37,115 bases of DNA, taken from positions 1-37,115 of the forward strand of contig MGDH01000041.1 in the NCBI GenBank assembly GCA_001790855.1, in the 5' to 3' direction. Position 1 is the first letter of the stretch; each line of letters opens with the position of its first letter. The notes beneath the pieces are model-generated. The model worked only from the letters and a program-made list of their open reading frames with translations, had not been told where the DNA came from and ran no database searches. Made by a program: the position numbers and the translations under genes. Of this stretch, positions 18,458 to 26,964 are shown one piece after another. This DNA comes from Candidatus Schekmanbacteria bacterium RIFCSPLOWO2_02_FULL_38_14 (GTDB lineage: Bacteria; Schekmanbacteria; GWA2-38-11).

Positions 18458-19342
18458 TTATTTAATTAAACCTGATTTATCCCGTTTAACTATATCCCTG
18501 TAAGAAGAAATAAGTGCTTTTGTTATTATATCAGGTTTCCCGTTCCCTACAAGCAAAGAGCTCACCATCCTGACAGGCATTATTTCCATTAATGAATTTG
18601 TCAGGAAACAGCCATTACAATTGAATAACCGCTCAGTCTTGAATTTCCCTTCCCTGACTTTAATTCCAAGCTCTTTTGCCAGTCCAATAACAGTCTGTCT
18701 TGTAATTCCTGAAAGAATATCATTCTGGACTGATGGAGTTAGAAGCATACTATCTTTTACAAAAAATATATTGCTCACTGCACCTTCACAGATATACCCA
18801 TTCTCATCCAACAGAATTCCTTCAAAAGCCCCTTTTTTCCTTGCCTCAATCCTTGCCAGAATATTTGGCAAGAGGTTATGTGTTTTGAGTTTTGAATTAA
18901 AAGATGATGATGGTATTTTTCTGATTGAGACAATTGCTGCCTTAACCCCCTTATTATACCATGATTCAGGGTAAGGCTTAAAAGGTCTTGCAATAATATA
19001 AAATGTAGGCTTTATTTTTTTAACAATTTCAAACCCTCCGCCAGATGCTCCCCTTGTAACTCCAGCCCGTATATAGGCATCTTTAAGTTTATTCTGTTTT
19101 AAAATTGTGTTCATTTGGAAAGAAATATTTGTTAGCAGAGATGGTGGTTTAATCCCTAATGCTTTCAATGTATAAAAAAGTCTTTTAATATGCTCATCAA
19201 GTTTAAAAACTTTACTGCTGTAAGCACGCATTGTTTCAAAGGCGCCATCTCCGAATAAAAAACCACGGTCAAAAATTGAAACCATTGCTTTATTTTCCTG
19301 AACAAACTTGCCATTGATGTAGATCATTAATTTATTTTTCAT
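18458..19342 (-). CDS. pabC: Class IV aminotransferase, probable aminodeoxychorismate lyase
   Basis: Fold-type IV PLP enzyme, 294 aa. INGKFVQENKAMVSIFDRGFLFGDGAFETMRAY is the family-defining start, with the catalytic Lys in NSKLKTHNLLPN and phosphate-site motifs EGAVSNIFFV and SGITRQTVIGLA. Because pabB lies immediately upstream, the likely reaction is release of pyruvate from 4-amino-4-deoxychorismate to give p-aminobenzoate for folate. By sequence alone it could be a branched-chain or D-amino-acid aminotransferase, whose LNLLPN signature it shares. The frame is open upstream into pabB, but the ATG at 19,342 begins the conserved domain. Its ribosome site is weak and a palindromic repeat fills the gap to pabB. 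Confidence 0.8.
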   Translation of the reverse strand: MKNKLMIYINGKFVQENKAMVSIFDRGFLFGDGAFETMRAYSSKVFKLDEHIKRLFYTLKALGIKPPSLLTNISFQMNTILKQNKLKDAYIRAGVTRGASGGGFEIVKKIKPTFYIIARPFKPYPESWYNKGVKAAIVSIRKIPSSSFNSKLKTHNLLPNILARIEARKKGAFEGILLDENGYICEGAVSNIFFVKDSMLLTPSVQNDILSGITRQTVIGLAKELGIKVREGKFKTERLFNCNGCFLTNSLMEIMPVRMVSSLLVGNGKPDIITKALISSYRDIVKRDKSGLIK

Positions 19343-19352
19343 ATGAAGTTTA

Positions 19353-19381
19353 TCAGAAGCAGAGCAAGGCTCTGCAGCTAC
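19353..19381. repeat. Palindromic repeat, copy A (pabB-pabC junction)
   Basis: A 29-bp element with a perfect 7-bp stem GCAGAGC/GCTCTGC around a 3-nt loop, flanked by TCAGAA and AGCTAC. It matches copy B (20,820-20,848) at 24 of 29 positions. Two of the five differences pair with each other and keep the stem. It covers the pabB stop codon. Confidence 0.8.
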
Positions 19382-20799
19382 AGCCAAAACTTCCCATCCC
19401 ACCCAACTGCCTCCAACACTGGCATTGCCTTCTGCCAAGTCTCTTCATATTCCTTCTCAGGCTCAGAATCAGCAACTATTGCTCCTCCAACCTGAAGATA
19501 TAATTTTTCTTTTGCTGCAATCAGGGTTCTTATTATGATGTTAAGGTCAGCCTCTCCTGAGAATGATAAATATCCAAGTGAACCTGAATATATCCCTCTT
19601 TTAACCGTCTCAAGCTCCTCAATAATTTCCATTGCCCTTATCTTTGGAGCGCCTGTCATTGACCCTCCGGGAAAACATGCCTTTATGCAATCAAACATAT
19701 CTTTATCTTCAGATATCTCTCCCTCAATAGTTGATACCATCTGAAAAACTCCTGAATAAGCCTCTACTGCCATCAGTTCTTTTACCCCTACAGTCCCAAA
19801 TCTGCATACTCTGCCAAAATCATTTCTCACAAGGTCAACAATCATCAGATTTTCAGCCTTTTCTTTTTCACTTGAAATAAGGTCATTTTTAAGATTCTCA
19901 TCTTCCTGTGGAGTTTCACCTCTCCTCCTTGTCCCTTTTATTGGCCTGCTCTCAAGTTTCGAATCTTCTATTTTCAAAAACCTCTCCGGAGAAGCAGATA
20001 TGATTTTAAGGTCCCCGAACTGTAAATATGCTGCAAAAGGAGTTGGATTAACTGAATTTATCCTCCTGTAAATTTGCCAAGGTTCAATGCCTGACTCTAT
20101 CTCCATCCTATGTGAAAGGTTAACCTCATACACATCCCCAATCCTGATATATTCCTTGGCTTTTTCTATCATATCAATATATTTTCTTTTTGAAACGACA
20201 TTTGTAACTCTTCCCCTTATATCAGAGTTCAGCAAATCTTTCTCAGAACATTTATTTTTCTCTTTATCTCTGACTTTTTTTTCAATAACAGCCACAAAAT
20301 CAGAAGCAGTTTTTTCAGACCATTCCGGATATTGAAAAGATAAATCAATGGAAAAGATATATTTTTTTTTTGACCACTGGTCATAAATTATTCCTGCATT
20401 TACAAACATAAAATATGAATCAGGAAGATTAAGGTCATCAGTGCTTATAGCAGGTAGGGTTTCTAAAAATCCCGCAAGGTCATAACCAAAGTAACCGACA
20501 GCTCCTCCGGCAAAAGGAATCTCTGCCATATTCTTTTCTTTTACCCTGAATCTGTTAAAAACAGATTTCAATTCTTCAAAGGGATTCCCTCTTTTTCTTA
20601 CAATGCCTCCTTTGTCTCTTATTTCAATATCCTCTCCCTTGCTTTTAAATGTAAGGAATGGCGCTCCCCCTATAATTGAATACCTTGCAAGCTTTTTTAT
20701 GTCTCCTCCGCTTTCAAGGAGAAAACAGTGCTCATATTCAAGAAAGATTTCAAAAATTTCATGGAGAGATAGATATGTATTTAGTTCCTTTAGAATCAT
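19378..20799 (-). CDS. pabB: Para-aminobenzoate synthase component I
   Basis: Chorismate-utilising enzyme making 4-amino-4-deoxychorismate from chorismate and ammonia supplied by PabA; 473 aa, cytoplasmic. The chorismate-binding domain carries PIKGTRRRG, where the Lys is typical of PabB (TrpE has PIAGT). ENLMIVDLVRNDFGRVC, FPGGSMTGAPKIRAMEII and GIYSGSLGYLS are also present, and the N-terminal domain has GGAVGYFGYDLAGFLE. No pabA is visible in the window. The frame is open to a TTG at 20,829, but the first ATG (20,799) is preferred. Neither has a good Shine-Dalgarno. The stop codon is inside a palindromic repeat and pabC begins 35 nt later. Confidence 0.92.
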   Translation of the reverse strand: MILKELNTYLSLHEIFEIFLEYEHCFLLESGGDIKKLARYSIIGGAPFLTFKSKGEDIEIRDKGGIVRKRGNPFEELKSVFNRFRVKEKNMAEIPFAGGAVGYFGYDLAGFLETLPAISTDDLNLPDSYFMFVNAGIIYDQWSKKKYIFSIDLSFQYPEWSEKTASDFVAVIEKKVRDKEKNKCSEKDLLNSDIRGRVTNVVSKRKYIDMIEKAKEYIRIGDVYEVNLSHRMEIESGIEPWQIYRRINSVNPTPFAAYLQFGDLKIISASPERFLKIEDSKLESRPIKGTRRRGETPQEDENLKNDLISSEKEKAENLMIVDLVRNDFGRVCRFGTVGVKELMAVEAYSGVFQMVSTIEGEISEDKDMFDCIKACFPGGSMTGAPKIRAMEIIEELETVKRGIYSGSLGYLSFSGEADLNIIIRTLIAAKEKLYLQVGGAIVADSEPEKEYEETWQKAMPVLEAVGWDGKFWL

Positions 20800-20819
20800 A
20801 ATTAATCTTATTAAAGCTT

Positions 20820-20848
20820 TCAGAAGCAAAGCTATGCTTTGCAGCTAC
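20820..20848. repeat. Palindromic repeat, copy B (upstream of pabB)
   Basis: A 29-bp element with a perfect 7-bp stem GCAAAGC/GCTTTGC and 3-nt loop TAT, and the same flanks TCAGAA and AGCTAC as copy A. It lies 20 bp ahead of the pabB ATG, in the divergent gap between pabB and the Mut7-C gene. Confidence 0.8.
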
Positions 20849-20934
20849 TTGTTATTATTCACTGTTTACTATACATTATACATCAACTTGGAACTCTGCT
20901 TGACAATGTCTGTTTTAGGACTAATTTTTAGAAT

Positions 20935-21429
20935 ATGCAAAACAGAGAAAATTCACAATCAAAAAAGATAGCATTTTTTGCTGATGTAATGCTCGGAAGT
21001 CTTGCAAAATGGCTCAGGATACTTGGTTATGATACTTCCTATGAACAGACTATAACATCAGAAAAATTAGTCAGTGCTTCCAGGGATGAAAAAAGAGTGA
21101 TTCTTACAAGAAATAAAAGCCTTGCAAAAACTCTTGATAAAACTGAATACCTATTTATTGAAAATAATTCCATTGTCAGCCAGCTTAAACAGGTAATAGA
21201 TAATTTCAGCCTTGTTGTTACAGAAAAGTTCCTCACCCGCTGCACAGAATGCAATTCTGAAAAAATACCAGCAAATAAAGAAGAATTAAGAAATGAAGTG
21301 CCTGATTTTGTTTTCAGAACACAAAATGAATTTTCAAAATGCCCTGTGTGTGGCAAAATTTTCTGGAAGGGAACACATTTAAAAAGAATGGAAGAAATCT
21401 TAGAAAATCTGAAAAAACCTGATTCCTGA
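20935..21429 (+). CDS. Mut7-C RNase domain protein with zinc ribbon
   Basis: One of only two plus-strand genes. The 164-aa product has the PIN-like Mut7-C fold: FFADVMLGSLAKWLRILGYDT (residues 14-34) with the first catalytic Asp, then SRDEKRVILTRNK with a second acidic/basic site. A C-terminal zinc ribbon follows (CTECNSEKIP ... CPVCGKIFWKGTH). Proteins with this pairing are predicted ribonucleases; no target is known. The ATG at 20,935 has only AGGA 14 nt upstream, so initiation may be weak or leaderless. It is divergent from pabB and converges on the HTH gene with a 2-bp gap. Confidence 0.85.
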   Translation: MQNRENSQSKKIAFFADVMLGSLAKWLRILGYDTSYEQTITSEKLVSASRDEKRVILTRNKSLAKTLDKTEYLFIENNSIVSQLKQVIDNFSLVVTEKFLTRCTECNSEKIPANKEELRNEVPDFVFRTQNEFSKCPVCGKIFWKGTHLKRMEEILENLKKPDS

Positions 21430-21431
21430 TT

Positions 21432-21644
21432 TTAATACTTGTTCTGCCTGAGAAGCTCCGCAATTTCAGGTTTAACCCTTGAAAAGGCGTCCCTTCTCAT
21501 ACAAAACTCGTTATCTATAATAAAACCGTCAATCAAGCCCTTTTCTTTATAAAGAAGCTCTCTCAGTGTGTATTTTGTCACATTCAACTCCCTGGCTGCT
21601 TCACCAAGGTTGATGAATTCATTTTTTTTTACAGAATCAACCAT
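21432..21644 (-). CDS. Small helix-turn-helix (MerR/excisionase-like) protein
   Basis: A 70-aa protein whose first half, INLGEAARELNVTKYTLREL, looks like a MerR/Xis-type winged helix that contacts DNA. A short beta region (GLIDGFIIDNEFCMRRDAF) and a C-terminal helix follow. There is no effector or recombinase domain. The start at 21,644 (MVDSVKKN) is chosen because residues further upstream come from an AT-rich intergenic repeat. It lies 95 bp downstream of korG in the same direction, so it may be co-transcribed with the TCA cluster. A regulatory or structural DNA-binding role is inferred only. Confidence 0.6.
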   Translation of the reverse strand: MVDSVKKNEFINLGEAARELNVTKYTLRELLYKEKGLIDGFIIDNEFCMRRDAFSRVKPEIAELLRQNKY

Positions 21645-21739
21645 TTTAAAAAATCTAAAGTTCAAAATCCAAATATTAAAAGTTTTAGTCATTTGAGTTT
21701 TGGATTTTATTTGAGCTTTGACATTTGGATTTAACTCAT
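21645..21739. repeat. AT-rich degenerate spacer repeats downstream of korG
   Basis: The spacer consists of near-repeats of a TTTGGATTT / AAATCCAAA theme in both orientations (for example AAATCCAAAT, TTTTGGATTT and ATTTGGATTT within 80 bp). It resembles the other AT-rich spacers of this cluster and has no coding sign. Confidence 0.45.
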
Positions 21740-22285
21740 TTATTTCTGTCTTGCTGCCTCAAATCCTGCTTCAAGGGCTGTTTTGTTGAGTTCAAGAAAT
21801 GCCTTTGGAACCCTTGCAAGGACCGCTTTTTCAATTGCCTGTTTTGAAACTATCTTTGTTATTTCAACAAGAGCTCCAAGCGCTACTATATTTGCAGTAA
21901 TTACTTTACCAACTTTCTTTCTTGCAATATCAACTATTGGCAGCTTGATTACCTTGTAATTTCCTGCTGGAATGTTTTTCACCATATCAGAATCAATGAT
22001 TAAAGTTCCGCCGTCCTTCAAATCCTTAACATATTTATTACATGCCTCTTGAGTAAGAGAAAGCAGTGTGTCAATGGTTGTTGCCTTTGGATAATCAATT
22101 TCTTCATTGCTTATTATGACATCTGATTTGCTGGCGCCGCCTCTTGCTTCAGGCCCGTATGACTGGCTCTGAACAGCATTCTTTCCGTCATAGATTGTCG
22201 CTGCCTCAGCAAGAATAACCCCTCCAAGAATCAGACCCTGTCCGCCTGACCCGCTTAAACGTACTTCATATTGTGATGATGACAT
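21740..22285 (-). CDS. korC: 2-oxoglutarate:ferredoxin oxidoreductase, gamma subunit
   Basis: Gamma-domain subunit of a 2-oxoacid:acceptor oxidoreductase, 181 aa. It has VRLSGSGGQGLILGGVILAEAA (residues 8-29), the CoA-interacting region AVQSQSYGPEARGGASKSDVII, and a C-terminal helical part. With KorA, KorB and KorD it converts 2-oxoglutarate + CoA to succinyl-CoA + CO2 with reduced ferredoxin, or runs in reverse. A strong GGAGG 6 nt before the ATG and a 64-bp gap after korB mark it as the last catalytic gene of the operon. The TCA context supports 2-oxoglutarate as substrate. Pyruvate or branched-chain keto acids cannot be excluded from this subunit alone. Confidence 0.9.
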   Translation of the reverse strand: MSSSQYEVRLSGSGGQGLILGGVILAEAATIYDGKNAVQSQSYGPEARGGASKSDVIISNEEIDYPKATTIDTLLSLTQEACNKYVKDLKDGGTLIIDSDMVKNIPAGNYKVIKLPIVDIARKKVGKVITANIVALGALVEITKIVSKQAIEKAVLARVPKAFLELNKTALEAGFEAARQK

Positions 22286-22349
22286 CTCTAACCTCCAAAT
22301 CTTATAAAAAATTCTAAACCCTAATATCGTGTTTAGAATTTAGAGCTTT
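22286..22349. repeat. Inverted repeat in the korB-korC gap
   Basis: AATTCTAAACCCTA is followed after a few bases by GTTTAGAATTTAGA, giving an imperfect stem of about ten pairs (TCTAAAC/GTTTAGA core). The same TTTAGAATTTAG theme recurs in the sucC-sucD gap. It may be a weak processing or pausing hairpin between subunit genes. Confidence 0.45.
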
Positions 22350-23171
22350 TTAATTACTTTTCCCTCCCTGAACCCTTTCAATAAGCCTTGCATACTGTTC
22401 AGTATACTCAGGTTTTTCTACATCGTGGAGAACTCCTGTAACAAGTTTTCCCTGCAGTTCTTCAGGGCTCATTGTTTTAGCCTTGCTGGAAGGAACTGTG
22501 TTATCCTTATACCAGTTCATCATATCAACAGGTGTCGCCTGCTTATTTCTTCTCCCATATGCGGTTGGGCATTGGGAAAAGATTTCAACTATTGAAAATC
22601 CTTTTTTTCTTATTGCCTGTTCAATCAGCTTATCAAGAGCAACAGCATGGTAAACTGTTCCCCTTGCTGCAAATGAAGCTCCGGCTGTAATTGCAAGACC
22701 ACAGATATCAAAAGAGGGTTCAATATTTCCATATGGAGCAGTAGTTGCCAGGTGGCCCAGAGGTGTAGTTGGAGAATACTGACCGCCTGTCATGCCATAA
22801 ATAAAGTTGTTATAAATGAGCATTGTAATATCTATGTTTCTTCTTGCGCTATGGATAAAATGGTTGCCTCCGATTGCAGTAGCATCCCCGTCTCCTGATA
22901 CAACTATTACAGTCATTTCAGGCTTTGCCATTTTAACCCCTGTTGCAAAGGGAAGGGCTCTGCCGTGAGTTGTGTGCAGCGTATTGAAATCAAGATAGCC
23001 CGGAGTACGGCTTGAGCATCCAATGCCTGATACCATTGCAATTTTATCTTTTTCAAGCCCGATTCTGTCAATTGCTCTGATTATAGCCTTCATTGCTGTC
23101 CCGTCTCCGCATCCCGAACACCAGATGTGCGGGAATTTTTCCACTCTCATATATTTTTCATAGACGCTCAT
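22350..23171 (-). CDS. korB: 2-oxoglutarate:ferredoxin oxidoreductase, beta subunit
   Basis: Thiamine-pyrophosphate-binding subunit, 273 aa. HIWCSGCGDGTAMKAI near the N-terminus supplies an Fe-S/TPP region. VVSGDGDATAIGGNHFIHSARRNIDIT is the TPP/Mg2+ site (GDGD...N), followed by YGMTGGQYSPTTPLG. The ATG at 23,171 has AAAGGAGG 9 nt upstream and begins one base after the korA stop; a TTG nine bases earlier is unlikely. No separate Fe-S domain is fused; the ferredoxin subunit is encoded as korD. Confidence 0.94.
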   Translation of the reverse strand: MSVYEKYMRVEKFPHIWCSGCGDGTAMKAIIRAIDRIGLEKDKIAMVSGIGCSSRTPGYLDFNTLHTTHGRALPFATGVKMAKPEMTVIVVSGDGDATAIGGNHFIHSARRNIDITMLIYNNFIYGMTGGQYSPTTPLGHLATTAPYGNIEPSFDICGLAITAGASFAARGTVYHAVALDKLIEQAIRKKGFSIVEIFSQCPTAYGRRNKQATPVDMMNWYKDNTVPSSKAKTMSPEELQGKLVTGVLHDVEKPEYTEQYARLIERVQGGKSN

Positions 23172-23172
23172 T

Positions 23173-24303
23173 TTATGCAACCTCCTTTACTCTGCTCAGA
23201 ATCTGGTCTGGGTTTATCGGTTCACCATCAACGCGATGCACTCCAAAAACCTTGCAACTATTCTTGGATGCCCTTTCAACTTCAAGCCTCATCATTCCCA
23301 TATTCATTTCTGGAACAATTATTGTTTTAACTTTTTTAGACAATTCAAAAATTTTTTCTTCCGGAAATGGCCAGAGAGTTATACCGCGAAACATTCCAAC
23401 TTTTATTCCCTGAGCTCTGGCAAGCTTAATTGTTTTTTTTGCTGCCCTGGCAGATGAACCATAAGCAAATATTGCTATTTCAGCATCTTTAAGCTCAATT
23501 TCTTCATAAGTAATAATATCATCTTTATTCTTTTCAATTTTTCTCATAAGCCTTTCCTCATCCATCTGCACAAGTTCGGGATTGCCTGTAGGAAATCCTG
23601 TTTTATCGTGGTTCAATCCTGTTACATGGAACCTGTAGCCCTCGCCAAAAGCCGGCAGAGGGTTTACATCATTGGCAGGGTCATAAGGAAAATAATCTTT
23701 AGGACTGCAATCAGGTTTTTTCCTGTTCACAATCTCTATCTGGCTTCTGTCAGGAATCTCAATTGGTTCTCTCATATGCCCTACTATTTCATCAAGGAGA
23801 AGAATAACAGGAGTTCTGTACTTTTCCGAAAGGTTGAAGGACCTTACAGTAAGGTCAAATGACTCTCTCACTGACCATGGAGCAATTGCAATTACAGGAT
23901 GGTCTCCGTGTGTTCCCCATTTCGCCTGCATAACATCAGACTGAGAAGGAGACGTTGGAAGCCCTGTGCTCGGACCACCACGCATAACATTTACTAAAAC
24001 AAGAGGAACTTCAGTCAGCATCGCATATCCGAGATTTTCCTGTTTCAGGGAAAAACCCGGTCCGCTTGTTGCTGTCAGAGACTTTACTCCTGCAAGAGAT
24101 GCCCCTATAATAGTACCCATTGCAGCAATTTCATCCTCCATCTGGATAAACTTTCCGCCAATCTGCGGAAGCCTCCTTGCAAGAACCTCTCCAATCTCAG
24201 ATGATGGCGTTATGGGATAACCTGCAAAAAACCTGCAACCTGCTGCAATAGCACCTTCTGCACAGGCTTCGTTTCCCTGTAAGAATCTTATTCTCTTTTC
24301 CAC
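23173..24303 (-). CDS. korA: 2-oxoglutarate:ferredoxin oxidoreductase, alpha subunit
   Basis: Alpha subunit (pyrimidine-binding plus transketolase-C domains), 376 aa. GNEACAEGAIAAGCRFFAGYPITPSSEIGE (about residues 10-39) is characteristic of KorA/VorB. Other landmarks are QMEDEIAAMGTIIGASLAG, TATSGPGFSLKQENLGYA and the C-terminal IFAYGSSARAAKKTI. The start codon is GTG with AGGAGG about 11 nt upstream. A structured hairpin lies upstream of that site. It overlaps nothing: korB starts one base after its stop. Confidence 0.94.
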   Translation of the reverse strand: MEKRIRFLQGNEACAEGAIAAGCRFFAGYPITPSSEIGEVLARRLPQIGGKFIQMEDEIAAMGTIIGASLAGVKSLTATSGPGFSLKQENLGYAMLTEVPLVLVNVMRGGPSTGLPTSPSQSDVMQAKWGTHGDHPVIAIAPWSVRESFDLTVRSFNLSEKYRTPVILLLDEIVGHMREPIEIPDRSQIEIVNRKKPDCSPKDYFPYDPANDVNPLPAFGEGYRFHVTGLNHDKTGFPTGNPELVQMDEERLMRKIEKNKDDIITYEEIELKDAEIAIFAYGSSARAAKKTIKLARAQGIKVGMFRGITLWPFPEEKIFELSKKVKTIIVPEMNMGMMRLEVERASKNSCKVFGVHRVDGEPINPDQILSRVKEVA

Positions 24304-24334
24304 TTTTCTTAAAACCTCCTGAAAATCCGTGATA

Positions 24335-24360
24335 CCGCTTTCCTTATGGAAGATAAGCGG
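24335..24360 (-). promoter_or_regulatory. Hairpin upstream of korA
   Basis: CCGCTT at 24,335-24,340 pairs with AAGCGG at 24,355-24,360, enclosing a second TCC/GGA stem. It sits between korD and the korA ribosome site and could protect or process the transcript to set subunit ratios. There is no T run, so it is not a classical terminator. Confidence 0.4.
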
Positions 24361-24396
24361 CAGGATATCTTTTTATGTTTTAATCTTATTATTTTC

Positions 24397-24594
24397 TTAC
24401 ACTATTACTTCAATACAGAAATCAGGACACCTGATTTCGCATTGTTTACAAGCTATGCAGGCATCCAAATCTCTCACTGAAGAAACAAAACCTTTTATTT
24501 CAAGAACCTTGGTTGGACAGAATGCCACGCATATTTCACACCCTTTGCACCACTTTGGATTTATATTTATCTCTTTTGCCTTTGGCTTGGTCAT
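24397..24594 (-). CDS. korD: 2-oxoglutarate:ferredoxin oxidoreductase, delta (2[4Fe-4S]) subunit
   Basis: A 65-aa bacterial-type ferredoxin with two CxxCxxCxxxCP-like clusters: CKGCEICVAFCP and CIACKQCEIRCP, eight Cys in all. It passes electrons between the KorAB catalytic core and soluble ferredoxin. It lies upstream of korA, as in other korDABC operons, with a 93-bp gap containing a hairpin. Proline after the fourth Cys in each half is normal for low-potential clusters. Confidence 0.93.
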   Translation of the reverse strand: MTKPKAKEININPKWCKGCEICVAFCPTKVLEIKGFVSSVRDLDACIACKQCEIRCPDFCIEVIV

Positions 24595-24621
24595 AATGAT
24601 TAATTCCTTTTACCCTTATTT

Positions 24622-24740
24622 TAGCTGTAAGCTATAAGCTTTAAGTCATAAGCTTTTTTGAAATTTAGAACTTTAATTTTTAGACTTTCATACTTCGATA
24701 TTTTTATTCCTTACAGCTTATAGCCTACAGCTTACAGCTA
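24622..24740. repeat. Inverted-repeat element between sucD and korD
   Basis: A 19-bp arm at 24,622-24,640 (TAGCTGTAAGCTATAAGCT) reappears inverted at 24,715-24,733 with 17 of 19 matches, and its outer ten bases appear again inverted at 24,731-24,740. The centre is AT-rich and non-coding. The arms are themselves built of short AGCTTA/TAAGCT units. This resembles a small non-autonomous repeat or a REP-type structure; no transposase is present. Confidence 0.6.
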
Positions 24741-24746
24741 TTTTTT

Positions 24747-25619
24747 TTAACCTCTCAATACCTTCTCAACTGTTTCTCCAATAACTGCGGGGCTTTCACA
24801 AACAGCAATTCCCGCATCTTTCAAAGCCTTCATTTTTTCATCAGCAGTACCCTTGCCCCCTGAAATTATTGCTCCTGCATGCCCCATTCTTCTTCCAGGA
24901 GGAGCTGTCCTTCCGGCAATAAACGAAACAACAGGTTTTGAAAAATTTTTCTTTATGTAAGAAGCTGCTTCTTCCTCTGCTGTACCTCCTATTTCACCTA
25001 TCATTACCACTGCCTCTGTTTCAGGGTCAGCTTCAAACAGAGGAAGAAGGTCAATGAATCTTGAGCCTATTATTGGGTCTCCGCCAATTCCAATACATGT
25101 TGACTGGCCTATTCCTCTTGTACTTAGCTGTGAAACAGCCTCATAGGTTAATGTTCCGCTCCTTGAGATAACTCCGACTCTTCCCTCTTTATGAATAAAC
25201 CCCGGCATAATCCCTATTTTGCATTTGCCAGGGGATATTATTCCAGGACAGTTAGGTCCTATAAGCCTTGTCTTTTTACCTTTGAGATATTCATAAACCT
25301 TTACCATATCAATTGTTGGAATCCCCTCTGTAATACACACGACAAGGGCAATCCCTGCATCAGCAGCCTCCATAATTGCATCTGATGCAAAGGGAGGAGG
25401 AACAAAAATCCCGGAAGCATTGGCACCCGTATTTTTTACAGCCTCCTGTACAGTATTAAAGATAGGTATTCCGTCAAGCTTTTCCCCGCCTTTCCCTGGT
25501 GTAACACCTGCTACTACCTTTGTTCCGTATTCAATTGCCTGTCTTGTATGGAAAGTCCCCTCGCTCCCTGTAATTCCCTGAACAACCACTTTTGTGTTTT
25601 TGTCAACAAGCACACTCAT
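24747..25619 (-). CDS. sucD: Succinyl-CoA synthetase, alpha subunit
   Basis: CoA-binding and phospho-His subunit, 290 aa, matching the usual 289. It has [20 protein letters not shown] (CoA-binding Rossmann), [34 protein letters not shown], and the active-site His in [13 protein letters not shown] near residue 245. It catalyses succinyl-CoA + ADP (GDP) + Pi to succinate + CoA + ATP (GTP), reversibly. The frame is open to 25,688, but the ATG at 25,619 begins the conserved sequence. It follows sucC after 184 bp, unusually far for a two-subunit enzyme. Confidence 0.95.
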   Translation of the reverse strand: MSVLVDKNTKVVVQGITGSEGTFHTRQAIEYGTKVVAGVTPGKGGEKLDGIPIFNTVQEAVKNTGANASGIFVPPPFASDAIMEAADAGIALVVCITEGIPTIDMVKVYEYLKGKKTRLIGPNCPGIISPGKCKIGIMPGFIHKEGRVGVISRSGTLTYEAVSQLSTRGIGQSTCIGIGGDPIIGSRFIDLLPLFEADPETEAVVMIGEIGGTAEEEAASYIKKNFSKPVVSFIAGRTAPPGRRMGHAGAIISGGKGTADEKMKALKDAGIAVCESPAVIGETVEKVLRG

Positions 25620-25803
25620 CAGTTTTCTCCATAATATATAAATTCTAAATCCTAAACAAATTAGGATGACCAAAATTCTGAATTCCAAACTTAAAAAACT
25701 ATCAGGTTTTGAACATTCGATATCTGAATTTTGATATTGTTTAGAATTTAGTGCTTCGAATTTAGAGTTTATTAAAAATTTAGTTTTTACAACAAAGGAC
25801 TAT
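25620..25803. repeat. AT-rich repeat spacer between sucC and sucD
   Basis: 184 bp without a gene. It contains several copies in both orientations of the theme AAATTCTAAAT / ATTTAGAATTT, with GAATTT and TTCGAATTT variants (near 25,631, 25,671, 25,744, 25,757). Subunit genes of one enzyme are normally adjacent, so this looks like an inserted or expanded repeat. Confidence 0.5.
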
Positions 25804-26964
25804 TCACTTCTTTATTGCTGCCACAACCTTTTCTGCAGCGTCTTTTAATCCTTTTGCAACTATGAAATTAAGCTTTGAGCTGTCCATAAGCTCTCCAGCC
25901 TCTTTCGCATTTGTTCCTTCAAGCCTTACAACAACAGGAACGTTAACTTTAACCTGCTTCAGTGCCTCAATCACTCCCTGAGCAACTCTGTCGCAGCGAA
26001 CAATCCCTCCAAAAATGTTTATCAGCACTGCCTTTACATTCTTGTCAGCCATTAAAATCTTAAAGGCATTTGCCACTCTTTCAACGCTTGCTCCGCCTCC
26101 AACATCAAGAAAGTTTGCAGGCTCGCCGCCGGCAAGCTTTATTATGTCCATTGTTGCCATTGCAAGCCCTGCACCATTGACCATGCAACCAACATTGCCG
26201 TCAAGTTTAATGTAGTTTAAATCATATTTGGAGGCTTCAATCTCAAGCGGTTCCTCTTCATTGAAGTCCCTTAGTTCCCCAATCTCTTTGTGTCTGAACA
26301 TAGCATTGTCATCAAAATTTATTTTAGCATCAAGCGCAAGGATATCTCCGCTTTTTGTAATCACAAGCGGATTGATTTCCACAAGTGAGCTGTCAGTTGC
26401 TTCAAAAGCCCTATAAAGCGCGAGGATTAATTTTGTTGCCTTTCCGATTAAGTCCTTGCCAATGCCAAGTCCAAAGGCAAGCTTTCTTGCCTGAAATGGT
26501 TGGAGCCCCACTGCAGGGTCAACAACCTCTTTTAAAATCTTTTCAGGGGTCTCTGCAGCAACCTTTTCTATTTCCATCCCCCCTGCTTCACTTGCCATTA
26601 TAACAGGCTTTGACTGAACTCTGTCTATTACGATTCCAAGATAAAACTCCTTTTGAATATCCATTCCTTCTTCGATTAGAAGCCTTTTAACTTCTTTTCC
26701 CTCAGGTCCTGTTTGGTGTGTAACAAGCATCATTCCAAGTATCTGTTTTGCAATCTCTTCAGCCTGCTCCGGATTCTTTGCAAGCTTCACGCCTCCTCCC
26801 TTTCCTCTTCCTCCTGCGTGAATCTGCGCCTTTACAACAACAGTGCCTCCAAGTTCCTTTGCTATGTCCTTTGCCTCAGAAGGGGTATAGGCTACCTTTC
26901 CTCTTGGTACCGCAACACCGAATTTTCTCAAAATTTCCTTTGCCTGATATTCATGAATTTTCAT
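25804..26964 (-). CDS. sucC: Succinyl-CoA synthetase, beta subunit
   Basis: ATP-grasp nucleotide-binding subunit, 386 aa (E. coli 388). [17 protein letters not shown] opens the domain. [18 protein letters not shown] is the grasp loop. LEINPLVI-type [15 protein letters not shown] and [12 protein letters not shown] hold Mg2+-site residues, and [11 protein letters not shown] and [16 protein letters not shown] are in the C-terminal ligase domain. Nucleotide preference (ATP or GTP) was not assessed. Confidence 0.95.
   Translation of the reverse strand: MKIHEYQAKEILRKFGVAVPRGKVAYTPSEAKDIAKELGGTVVVKAQIHAGGRGKGGGVKLAKNPEQAEEIAKQILGMMLVTHQTGPEGKEVKRLLIEEGMDIQKEFYLGIVIDRVQSKPVIMASEAGGMEIEKVAAETPEKILKEVVDPAVGLQPFQARKLAFGLGIGKDLIGKATKLILALYRAFEATDSSLVEINPLVITKSGDILALDAKINFDDNAMFRHKEIGELRDFNEEEPLEIEASKYDLNYIKLDGNVGCMVNGAGLAMATMDIIKLAGGEPANFLDVGGGASVERVANAFKILMADKNVKAVLINIFGGIVRCDRVAQGVIEALKQVKVNVPVVVRLEGTNAKEAGELMDSSKLNFIVAKGLKDAAEKVVAAIKK

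Noticed and set aside
20900-20934. Perfect TTGACA ahead of the Mut7-C gene as its promoter
   Set aside because: At 16-18 bp spacing the -10 is AATTTT-like (3 of 6), and the start point would fall on the ATG; TAGAAT is too far away. Not strong enough to list.
24329-24637. Plus-strand frame of 102 codons over korD
   Set aside because: Antisense shadow of the eight-Cys ferredoxin gene; no ribosome site or family.
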